A stretch of 64,000 bases of DNA from Talinum fruticosum (lineage: Eukaryota; Streptophyta; Magnoliopsida; Caryophyllales; Talinaceae). Location: the NCBI GenBank assembly GCA_021018815.1, contig JAITYX010000042.1, forward strand, positions 1,007,001 to 1,071,000, read 5' to 3'. Each line of letters opens with the position of its first letter. The stretch's first letter is position 1. Shown here in pieces: positions 36,901 through 46,248 of the stretch. The notes under the pieces were generated by a model, which made no database searches, had not been told where the DNA came from, and was given only the letters and a program-made list of their open reading frames with translations. A program made the translations under genes and the position numbers.

Positions 36901-39900
36901 GGTGAAGCCAAGTATGTCCTTGGTGTGGAAATAATCGAAACCGTTCTAAAAAGCTTCTTGGTTTATGTCGGAAGGCATATATCGAGAAAGTCCTGGAACG
37001 TTTTCGGATGCAAAATTCCAAACCCGTTGACACTCCAGTCGATAAGGGTCTTACTTTAAGTCATGAGCAATGTCCTAAAACGAGATAAAGAAAAGCGAGA
37101 ATATGAGTAGTGTTCCCTACGCTAGTGCGATAGGAAGCTTAATGTATGCCATGTTATGTACACGGCTGACATTTGCTTCGCGGTTGGATTGGTGAGTCGT
37201 TACCAAAATAACCCGGGACACTGCTCATTGGCAAGCTGTCAAAAGAATAATGCGCTATCTTCGTGGAACTACTGACTTGGTACTTTGTTATCAAGGAGGG
37301 GACCTAAAGCGAGGGATACTCGGATGCGGATTGGGGTGGTGACCTGGATGAGTCCAAGTCAACCTCGGGATACGTTTTCACCCTTGGTGGGGGAGCCATA
37401 TCTTGGTGCGGTAAGAAGCAAGACTGCATAGCCACTGTCAACTATGGAAGCGGAATATGTCGCTAGTTGCCTTGCCGCTCGGGAGGCAATATGGCTAAGG
37501 AGTTTTCTCCGAGGATGTCAACCTTTCTCCTAAAGTTGACGATCCTGTCGAGATGTGGTGCGATAACACTGCTTGCCATTCAATATGCTAAGGATCCTAA
37601 GTTTCATAGGAAGGCTAAGCATATTAAAAGGCGTTATCACTTTGTGAGGAACGCTATAAAGTTGAAAGAGATTGTTGTCAAATACTTATCTACTAACAAG
37701 ATGATCGCTGATCCTTTGACTAAACCTACTCCTAGAGATGTGTTCAAAACTCATATGATGAGTTTAGGTCTTCATAGAGTTTAGTCATTTGAAACATCTT
37801 GTATTTTTGGTTGTTGGACATACATTTTAGATGAACTTTCTCATTGAAATAAAGATTGGTGTTTCTTTTTTCTTTGAATGTTCATAATTTTCTTTGGTTG
37901 CATGAATTGACACATCCGAATGTCACTAGGCTTCGATTATCTTGTCACACGAGATAATCAACACTAACGCTTGAGTAGCGGTTAGGATGAGACTAAAATC
38001 ATATTGGCACTAGGTGTGCAATATTGATTAATTTTCGTACTCGAGACAGTATGAAAAATATACTTGAATAGTCGCCTTAGTAAGTCTAAGATGAGATTTA
38101 AGAAAAATCGAATATAACACAACCTTATATTGAAGCCTTTTAGCCGAATTTAAGTGTCGGGATTACGTTGAGTGCGTTAATCCGAGTGACTCAAGTCAAG
38201 TTTTAGGAAAAACTTGGACTTGTAATTCGTATGATATAAAAGTGACGAGACTCACCTTAGTGGGAGTTATATCATAACACACACTTCATACTGTGTGTGC
38301 TAAAAAGACGACCTTGTGGAGTGACAATAGTTTCCCTTCCTAGTCATCTGTGTGATCCTGAAACATTATTGTTTCAAAACACAATTCCCTTTGACTTAGG
38401 ACTATGATGTGAAATCTAAGTCGGATGTTGCTACTTTAATGTACACTCCAAGAGTTATAGAAATATACAGCTCAGCGGAATACATTAGGAAAGCAATCTT
38501 ACCGAGATGTAACATCATGAGTGGCTAAGGAAAACCATTTCGTATTCACCATATCAGCCCGGGCGATTATATTCGGAATATAATCATTTGATATATCAGT
38601 AGGCATAAAGGGATTATATATGCCACAAGTGATGCCTTGAATGGTTTGGGGAGTTGTCCTTATGAAAGTGTCATGTTAGTTAGATGGTGACTTAATATGA
38701 CACTACTGGTTACTTTTTGGTCGCACGCTTCATTCCCGGTATGAAACGTGAGGAGATATAAAGGATTAGAGATTTTATTGTACGGCCTACGTGGCCGAGT
38801 GGGAGCTGTTGGACGAGGTTCATAAGGCCTATTAATTTCCGCTTAATTAGTCTCCCTTCTTATCCAGGAAAGGTTCCTGGATAAGTGGGATAGCGAGATG
38901 AAGTTGAGATTGACTCAACTTCTTAACAATAAGGATAGGAGCGGATGCTCCTATTTAAACAGATAATGGGAGACACAGATTGAGACATCGGTGAACAACA
39001 CGACGATTCGTTGCTCCTCTCATATCCTCTATTCTCCCTCACAGTTAGACCGACCATCTTAGGGTCTTCGGGTTTGATACGTGGCTGTTTCCGGCGACTC
39101 TAGTAGACGCCGGATATACTGTTCCGGACGACACTGAACCGGACTTCGAATACAACCAGAATCGGAGGATTCGTGACTCGGGAAATTGACTTGTGGGCTA
39201 CCGAACGGCGGTCGATCTATTCGCTTCCGCAACTACTAAGGTTAGTCCTTATATTTACATATATACCTACAGAATGAATTTAAGACAGTCATGAACTTCT
39301 TGAATTTATTTGTGTTTTTGGTTTATTTGCAGATTTGACGTGGAAATGTTGTTGAGTGCTTTGTCTCATAAATTATGCGGTTATTATAGAAAATATGTGT
39401 GGGCTAGGTTTCAGATGTCACGGTAGAATAATAGAAGGTTGGATATATATATTAGATACAAATTTGATGTTTGACATTAAAAAGGAAGAAAAACATAAAA
39501 GAATATAGAAGATCGAACAGTAAAGCTTGCAAGGGATTTGAACATGTACCTTGATCTCAACGGAATACAAACAATTTCAAAGTGTCAAACATATTCCTGC
39601 TGAGTTTTTTTTTGTTTTTTTTTTTTGTGTGTGTGTCAACTAAGCATAGCCTCATAATAAGGCTCAAATATGATGATGATGATGATGATGATGTGGATCT
39701 CTTGACAAGCATCTTTTTATCTAAAAGTTTCATAGTTCGTTGAGTCATCTTACACGAAGCTCGTAGGCCCCTCCATGGGGGAAGAGAGGAGGGAGAGGGA
39801 GATATGATGTTTCAAGATAGCTTGTTTTACTACATATAGATTTATAGTTGCTTCAGATTTCTATAATATGTGCAAATATCATTCAACATATCTAGTTCTA

Positions 39901-42197
39901 GTTTGACATTGTGGGATATCTCTTCTTGATTGCAGAAAGATGACAGTGACCCTGACCCGATGCTGGGTGGTGTGGCTCTTGATCGCGATAATGTCTCAAA
40001 AAATCGCTACCCCACTATCTTTCCTTGTAATACCTTATACAACTGGCTGATTTCTTTGGAGATGCTTGTCTCACGTTAACTTTTTGATACTTTTTGCTGT
40101 CATTGAATGACTCAGATGTTTGTTTTGGGGGTCTTGGTTTTCAGATGATAGCACAAGGGTCGTCCTCCATTCATGCAAGGACAGCGATTACATAAATGCA
40201 AGCTTTATAAGAGTAAGTTCCACACAAGTCCCAATCATCGATCTTATTTCTCTAATTGCAAGCCTGTGTTTCTGTCTCAATTAGCTTTTGATTCCCGCGG
40301 GTCCTTTGAATCTGTCTCAACTGTAGTCTCCTATAGAAGGTTCACCTCGGTTCATAGCCACACAAGGTCCCTTGGATTGCACAATTGAACATTTCTGGGA
40401 GATGGTGCTGGAGAATCGTTGTCCTGCAATTGTGATGCTTACACGCTTGTTTCAGTTGGTTGACAATAAAAAGGTAATCGAGTTTCATGACACTGTGAGC
40501 TATATCCGGGCTTAGTATCATTGATGCCTGCTTTCCATCTTTGCCAAGGTAGTCGGGGCTGGGGGATTAAACTGCTGTGTTTTGGTGAATTTTCCTCACA
40601 TTTTTTCGGGGCAAGGAGAGGTGTCCCAAATCCTAATACCTCTTTTCTCCCACATAAGCTTCAAATCATTTGTCTGCTGTAAAAATCTTTATTTGCTAAT
40701 TCATGTTTATTGGGATGAACTTGCATGCAGCAAATGAAATGTGACGATTATTTCCTAGAAAAAGAAGGTCCTAGGAAATTTGGTGACATTTCTGTCACCA
40801 CAAAAGGGACGGTAAAGTCAGAAAGCTCTTTAGTGTTGCGCCTTCTGGAAGTAACAAAAGCAGAGGTAAGTCTCTAAATGTATCAAAAACATGTGGTTTT
40901 GCTTTTGCCTTTCAAAATGAATCAGGAGGAACTAGAAGAAGAATGCACTGCAACTAAAATTACTGCTCGATCTATGCATTTAATTAGTTCTATACTTAAA
41001 ATCTTATATGTGCACAAAGCTTGGGGCTGCAGCCTCCTTTTGGTTCACCAACAACTTTGCTATGGAAAGGGTCAGACCTTCTTAGAAGTTAGTAGTTGTA
41101 AATCATTATTTAATATTAAGGTGGATGTGAACAAATAGGTGCATTAGAGGGTATGGTGGACAGGAATTGAAGGATATACATAGCGTCTCGGAATTTGGGT
41201 GCCAAAGATGGCTTTTCAGGCATGTAATGTTGTATGTGTCAAAGCATGAATGAATAGGTTACTCTGAAGTCGAAAACAATTTCAGTTTTTAGAATCTGTT
41301 GGATGTGATGCGAGTGCATTGCATATAGATTGTGTGGCTAGCAGCAAAACTAAACTACTGAAGGCCCTTGCACATTATTCAGCCTTTTCTTTACTTGTGG
41401 CTGGTGCAGTCAGAAGAGGAACCACTTTCTGTTCTTCATATTCAATATCCAGAGTGGCCAGACCACGGTGTTCCAGAGGACACATTTGCTGTTCGAGAGG
41501 TCATGAAAAGAACATACAGATACAGTCTGTCGCCCGATGTAGGCTCAATAGTGGTGCATTGCAGGTTCATCTCATACCTGGGATCATGGTTTGTTCTGTG
41601 CAAATGAAGAATGACCTCTCACGCATTTCTCTTCACTTTGCTCAGTGCAGGAGTTGGACGTACTGGAGCATACTGCGTCATTCATGACACAATCCAAAGA
41701 ATTCTTGCTGGAGATAAGAATGCTTCCAATGTTGTGGAGACTCTCACTGGCTTCAGATCTCAGCGAGGCGGAATGGTCCAGAAAGTGGTAATGCCTTTCT
41801 ATGATCTCAGAACACTCCCACCGCCAACTGTGATTCATACCAGCATTTTCTGTGATTCACTTGTTAATCCATCTTGTCCTGATGTATCAATGAACAAATT
41901 ATATATTAGGGCAAGTAATTTCACATGATTTAGCTTAGTACACTTGCAGGCCTCTCTTCTCATGGTATTGTTAGAACTGTCTTATTGACGACTTGTGTTT
42001 ATGAAAGCTTCTTCTTTTTCCCCCAGAAACAATATTTCTTCTGCTACAAGGCAGTGGCTGATGAATTGGAGGAGCTCATCTCCGGATACAAAGCAGACAA
42101 CAGGTTGAACTCCACCTCGAGGGGGGCAATGGGGAAGATGTGCAGGGAGCCCAGTGTTGAGACACCCCAAGAAAAACACCCCAGACTCCAGCATTGA
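30984..42197 (+). CDS. PTP1-like protein-tyrosine-phosphatase, copy B, with a copia element in intron 1
   Basis: Exons: 30984-31130, 39936-40026, 40145-40212, 40327-40473, 40731-40865, 41410-41564, 41646-41787, 42027-42197. All phases agree and the frame is open, giving 351 aa without any correction. Motifs: [38 protein letters not shown] (catalytic Cys about 247). Differences from A: a shorter N-terminus, a five-residue deletion in exon 3 ([11 protein letters not shown] where A has [15 protein letters not shown]), a small insertion in exon 4 (LFQ) and another in exon 6, and no basic C-terminal patch. Intron 1 is 8.8 kb because of the retrotransposon at 31358-39271. Introns on both sides of the insertion still align with copy A. 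Whether the mRNA is spliced correctly across the element cannot be told from DNA. Confidence 0.85.
31358..31819 (+). repeat. 5' LTR of the copia element
   Basis: 462 bp, starting TGTTGGACGAGG and ending TACCTACA (TG...CA). It contains a perfect 12-bp palindromic stem with a 3-base loop at 31409-31435 (CTTATCCAGGAA and its complement) and a TATA-like CTATTTAAAC at about 31498-31507. Nearly identical to the 3' LTR. Confidence 0.95.
31820..33541 (+). other. primer-binding site and long untranslated leader of the copia element
   Basis: TGGTATC at 31823-31829 matches the complement of the initiator-Met tRNA 3' end, the usual copia primer; the match degrades afterwards. A leader of about 1.7 kb follows. 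Its first half (about 31930-32660) is strongly GC- and CpG-rich with CGG/CGC and GAGAG tracts. Its second half (about 32800-33530) is very AT-rich. Open frames in the GC-rich half show no domain. Confidence 0.7.
33542..34345 (+). pseudogene. copia gag segment (frame-broken)
   Basis: Starts at the ATG at 33542. In shifting frames it shows the copia gag (UBN2-type) pattern: a DxW-like start, [16 protein letters not shown], then a long helical region around [29 protein letters not shown] and [11 protein letters not shown], followed by a Lys-rich linker. Several frame changes occur (about 33590, 33790, 33890, 34200). Gag forms the virus-like particle of the element. Confidence 0.75.
34346..34729 (+). 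pseudogene. copia CCHC knuckle and aspartic protease segment
   Basis: One open stretch codes a nucleic-acid-binding knuckle [14 protein letters not shown] followed by the retrotransposon aspartic protease with its active-site motif [10 protein letters not shown]. The frame is lost near 34710 before the linker to integrase. Confidence 0.85.
34730..35790 (+). pseudogene. copia pre-integrase and integrase segment
   Basis: His/Cys zinc-binding pre-integrase region (about 34900-35040, with [10 protein letters not shown] in a shifted frame), then the integrase core: [23 protein letters not shown] (first Asp), [11 protein letters not shown] (second Asp) and [17 protein letters not shown] (Glu). The catalytic D,D,E set is thus present. 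The frame changes at least near 35010, 35290-35310, 35445 and 35590. Confidence 0.85.
36180..37070 (+). pseudogene. copia reverse transcriptase segment
   Basis: Copia reverse transcriptase with [21 protein letters not shown], a [13 protein letters not shown] segment, RSIYGLK, and the catalytic YVDDILLVG near 36807. Several frame changes, but all the key blocks remain. The stretch before it (35790-36180) is the poorly conserved connector. Confidence 0.85.
37071..37784 (+). pseudogene. copia RNase H segment and polyprotein end
   Basis: RNase H pattern [27 protein letters not shown] and CDNT in shifting frames, then the family-typical end [17 protein letters not shown] with a stop at 37782-37784. 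The last 106 codons (from 37467) are open. Confidence 0.85.
37785..38806 (+). other. copia 3' untranslated region and polypurine tract
   Basis: About 1 kb between the polyprotein stop and the 3' LTR, with no open frame and no envelope-like gene. The polypurine tract is GAGTGGGAG at about 38797-38805, directly before the 3' LTR, where second-strand synthesis starts. Confidence 0.7.
38807..39271 (+). repeat. 3' LTR of the copia element
   Basis: 465 bp, TGTTGGACGAGG ... TACCTACA. The same palindromic stem-loop lies at 38859-38885. It differs from the 5' LTR by about seven substitutions, three of them clustered (ACACAAGCATTCG against ACACGACGATTCG), and three single-base indels. Confidence 0.95.
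39669..39693 (+). repeat. (ATG/GAT)n microsatellite in PTP copy B intron 1
   Basis: Eight copies of a TGA/GAT-type triplet in the intron downstream of the copia element. Copy A has ATGATAATGTGG at the matching place, so the array expanded in B after duplication. Confidence 0.8.
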
Positions 42198-42926
42198 TCA
42201 GGGAGCCACCATGTCAATGCACCTTCAATAATTTTGTGGGGATTACACCTTCAACTTCAAGCTTCAATAACTAGTTTTCTGTGGTTCAATCTTAATCTTC
42301 TGTTTGTATGCTTTTTTTTTTGGCTGAACTCGTAGGTAACGAGTATGCTGATGCGGTTTGTGAGATTTTCAACATGTGTTCCCCTTTGTTATTTTCCTCT
42401 TTGCATTAAGATTAGTTGGTTTCGGCTTTTTGAATACCGGTTGGCGGTTATTAATGTTAAGGAATAACGATTATCAATAGTTGTTAATGTTTAGGGATAA
42501 CGGCCAACGTTTATCAACTTTTAAGGTTGACAATTAGTTTTTATGACAACAAGTTGAGTTTGTCGATTCATTACTATAAAAATCGAATTTAATGTTCCAT
42601 AATGCGATTTTTTAAATACATTAAAATATAATCAACTGAAAATTAGACTTATTTTTAAAATTATTCGTACTTTGCCTTTGACATTTTATTTTTATAATTT
42701 TATCAAACTTGTGATAATAAAAATAAAAAAATAAAAAACTGACACATAAGAAAATATAATATTATAATAAAAAAACGACACATTTTAGAATATAATGTAT
42801 TGTAGCCCATGGAGTATGATATAACAATCGAGAATCACCCATTCATGATTCGCGAATACAAGTCGAGAGAATGAATTGAAGTCCATCCAAAAACAAACAC
42901 CTGGTTTCGCATCCAGAGGTCCAAAT
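42198..42926. other. intergenic DNA between PTP copies B and C
   Basis: Very AT-rich after the B 3' UTR. No gene, and no E2F or clear TATA motif like those before A and B. Confidence 0.5.
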
Positions 42927-45900
42927 ATGGCTGCCCTCGGAAAATCCATTTATGCGTCTTCCTCTCCTTCTCTTGGTTATCCCTCCCAGTCGTCGGATTT
43001 CTCCGGAGAATTCCCTCCGAAGCTTTCTCTCTCCTCTGATCAGCTCCAGAACTGCTCCCGCGCTCTCCAGCTCTTCAAGGAGAAATTGCGGGATCCCCAA
43101 CTCATCCGACGCGAGTTCAAGTTCCTTCAGGTATTATGAATTCGGCATTCAACTTGTGCTGATATTTCATCTGTTTTCCTCCTTTGAATCTTATTATATA
43201 TGAATATAGAATAGAATCGATTCAGAATCGATTTTGATTTGTTGAACTAAGGCAAGAAAAATTCACTTTAGCCAGATTTATACCTAGAATTTGGATTGTC
43301 GAAGCATTTTTATGGTCAAATTAAGGGAAGCGAAACTCATTTTCCTTATTGCAATTGAGTGTTTGTCGAATTGTACTCTGTTTTTGTGGCTAAACAAATT
43401 TTTAAAAACTAGAAATTTGCAAAGTGAGTTTGGAGCCCTCAAAGGGAAGTATCGTTCAGTGGTCTAGATGCTCAAAGTGAACGAAACATCAAATGATCTT
43501 TTAATGTAGTATGATAGTATTTTGTGTTGTTCTTCAGTGGGCTGTTTGTCAAACTCCAATCAAATTTATCTAATTTTATTCTCAGATTGTGTATAGTTCT
43601 GGATTGCAGGCAAAAAGAATCAGAACATCTGACTTAGCAAGGCTGTGCATGGTCGCTCTTGATAATGGGAATTTAAGGAAGAATCGATATACCAATATTT
43701 TACCATGTAATAATCAATCCAGCTCGTTTAATTCTTTGAATATTAAACACTTGATCATGTCAGTGGCACATTCACATCGTGACAGTTTTATGTTACCGTA
43801 ATGAGTATGACAATAAGACGTTTTTGTCGCAAATTTCAGTTGATCGCACAAGGGTCATTCTGAACTCTAGCAAGGATTCTGGACCGTCAGCCCAGGGTTA
43901 CATCAATGCAAGCTTTATAAAAGTAAGTGCAGTTTCCGGTGTTTATCTGTGTTGGAGCTCCCAGTTTGCTTTTATTTTTGTAGTATCACGTAATACCTTG
44001 CAGCGCTATTTATAGCTCGATCAGCTTTTAATCTCTGTTTGGTCTTTGGATTGCTGTCTCAAATATATAGTCTCCAGCAGAAAGTGCTCCTCAATTTATA
44101 GCTACACAAGGCCCACTACCACACACATTTGAAGATTTTTGGGAAATGGTGTTGCAGTTTCGCTGTCCTGCAATTGTGATGCTTACAAGGTTGGTTGACA
44201 ATTGCGAGGTACTTCCTTGTATGGGATACCAGGTAATCTGAACTGTATGACGTTGTCAAATATCTGTGGCTGTAGTGCAAGGCACTGTTCACATCTTCTT
44301 AACTCAGCTTAGACTCTTTTGTGGTTGCTGGCTCCACTTTTAATATTTCTTCTTGGAAGAAATATATCTTGAACTTCTCAAAATTATGGCGCTAGAAGCT
44401 TGAGTGGGGCTTCAAAGAATAGGTGCCAAAGTAGTATGGTCATGTTCAATATTTCTGCTCTTTCAAGTTCTTCAACCTGAATACTTGTGTTCAGTAATGT
44501 CTTTGCACCATCTTCTCAATATTGAGAGATCTGGACCTGAAGGATCATATAATATTCATATACATGTGCAGATGGTGAAATGTGGTGACTATTTTCAAAC
44601 AGAGGATAATCCTAGGGAATTTGGTAAAATTTCTATTGTCACGAAATGGGTACAGACGACAGAGAGCTCTTTAGTGTTGCGCCATCTGGAAGTGTCCAAG
44701 GCAGAAGTGAGTATTTTTGTATGTGCCAGAACAGATTGTTGATCATTGAAGTTATTTTCTCTTGATAATGATCTGTGCAACTCGTTAGAAGAAAAAGAAA
44801 ACAAATATGCATGCTTCTAGACATTATGCAATGAACCACAAAACATTCCAATTCTGTATGCAATTGAGGTAAATACAATCCAGTGCTCCTTGGGAAAAGT
44901 TGTGAGATTCCTCCCCTCTAGGAATGATGGATTATGGGTGAAGGAAGTAGCTTTCAAAGGAGCAGATCAGTAAATACTTGATAACCTGAATATGGGGGTG
45001 GGGGATTTGATATGCGTATCGAATAATCATTCTTGTTAGATACACTAATTGCTTGAAAGCCTTATTCATGGCTGTGGTTGATTGCTTTAAAGTGTAGAGA
45101 ATTCGATGAATTACTACGATTGAACGAGGAACCTTGTGTTAGATTGTATTATCATTGGTGGACATGAATCATGGATATACAAGAATTTAAAGGGTTTGGA
45201 GATCAGAGCTGGCTTTGCTGCAGATCAGAAGATAACATTAGTTTTTCTTTGAGCATCTGCTTAGGAGTTCTAAGTGTTCCATTTTTACAGTCCCCAAATA
45301 GCATCTTATTGCTTTCAGGGTTCTGTAAAGGACCTTGGAAAACTTTAGCTAGAGCAGCTGAATACATTTACCTGTGGTCTTTTACTCTGGTGTACTTGAT
45401 GACTCAAACTGGTCCTCATTTTTGTGTTATATGCAGTCAAAAGAGCCACCTTTATCTGTTCTTCATATCCAGTATCTAGAGTGGCCAGACCAGGGTGTTC
45501 CGACGGACACACAAGCTGTACGTGAGATCCTGAAAAGAACGTATTCTCCGTCACCCAGCTCAGCTCCAGTAGTGGTCCATTGCAGGTTCATCTCATGCTG
45601 AAGTTTAATTTCTTGGTTATTGTTGAGTAAGTGAATGTTTGAGTTGTGATACATCATGTTTACTTTTCTCAGTGCAGGAATTGGACGCACTGGGACATAC
45701 TGCATTATTCATGACGCAGTGCAAAGAATTCTTGCTGGAGATATGACTGCTTTAGATGTTGCTAATACTCTGACTGTCTTCAGATCTCAGCGAGATGGAA
45801 TGGTTCAGACTCTGGTATTTCTTTGCTGTGATTTTTTAATATCTGACTCTTAACTTTGCTTGTCAGTGGTAAGGTGGGAGTAATTGAATTCTCATCCTCA

Positions 45901-46248
45901 AGTGCCCACATTCAATGGGATTTATTCTGAAATTCTTGCTGTAGATATGTTGATCCTTGGAATCTGCATAGGTAATAATATGTAAAAATAAGTTTTTGGA
46001 TAGGAGATGTGCTGTTGCTTTAGGGAAAGAAACCTGGTATTGGTATAACTTTCTCATTGATATACGCTTGCATCACTTGCTGAAAAGTCGAGCCAGCATT
46101 GGGGTATAAAACTTCCAGTTTTCCCTCAACCTTCTTTATCTTTATTGCGGTGCCATTTTTCTAGGCTCAGTACATCTTCTGCTACAAGGCAATTGTCGAT
46201 GAATTGGAGGAGCTCATCTCAGGATGTAATGCGAGAAAAAGTGCTTGA
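42927..46248 (+). CDS. PTP1-like protein-tyrosine-phosphatase, copy C
   Basis: Exons: 42927-43130, 43610-43706, 43840-43922, 44071-44208, 44572-44706, 45437-45585, 45673-45814, 46165-46248. All phases agree, giving 343 aa with no correction. Motifs: [43 protein letters not shown] (catalytic Cys about 268), [14 protein letters not shown]. The N-terminus ([15 protein letters not shown]) is as long as in A, but its introns do not align by eye with A or B, so it is the older branch of the array. The last exon is short: the protein stops about 30 residues after the end of the phosphatase fold and lacks the acidic/basic tails of A and B. The start is the ATG with context AATATGGCT. An in-frame upstream ATG at 42876 would add 17 residues and is less likely. 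Confidence 0.88.

Larger units (their letters stand above)
31358..39271 (+). mobile_element. Ty1/copia LTR retrotransposon in intron 1 of PTP copy B
   Basis: A 7.9-kb complete element: two LTRs (31358-31819 and 38807-39271), primer-binding site, gag, CCHC knuckle, protease, integrase, reverse transcriptase, RNase H and polypurine tract. Integrase precedes reverse transcriptase, which defines copia. It is inserted in the same direction as the gene. Flanks are GAATC and GAATG, a 5-bp target duplication with one mismatch. The LTRs differ by about seven substitutions and three single-base indels over about 463 bases, so the insertion is young. The coding region is interrupted by many frame changes as written. 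The ones I examined sit in short base runs, as in the host genes, so the element may be less decayed than it looks. Confidence 0.95.
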
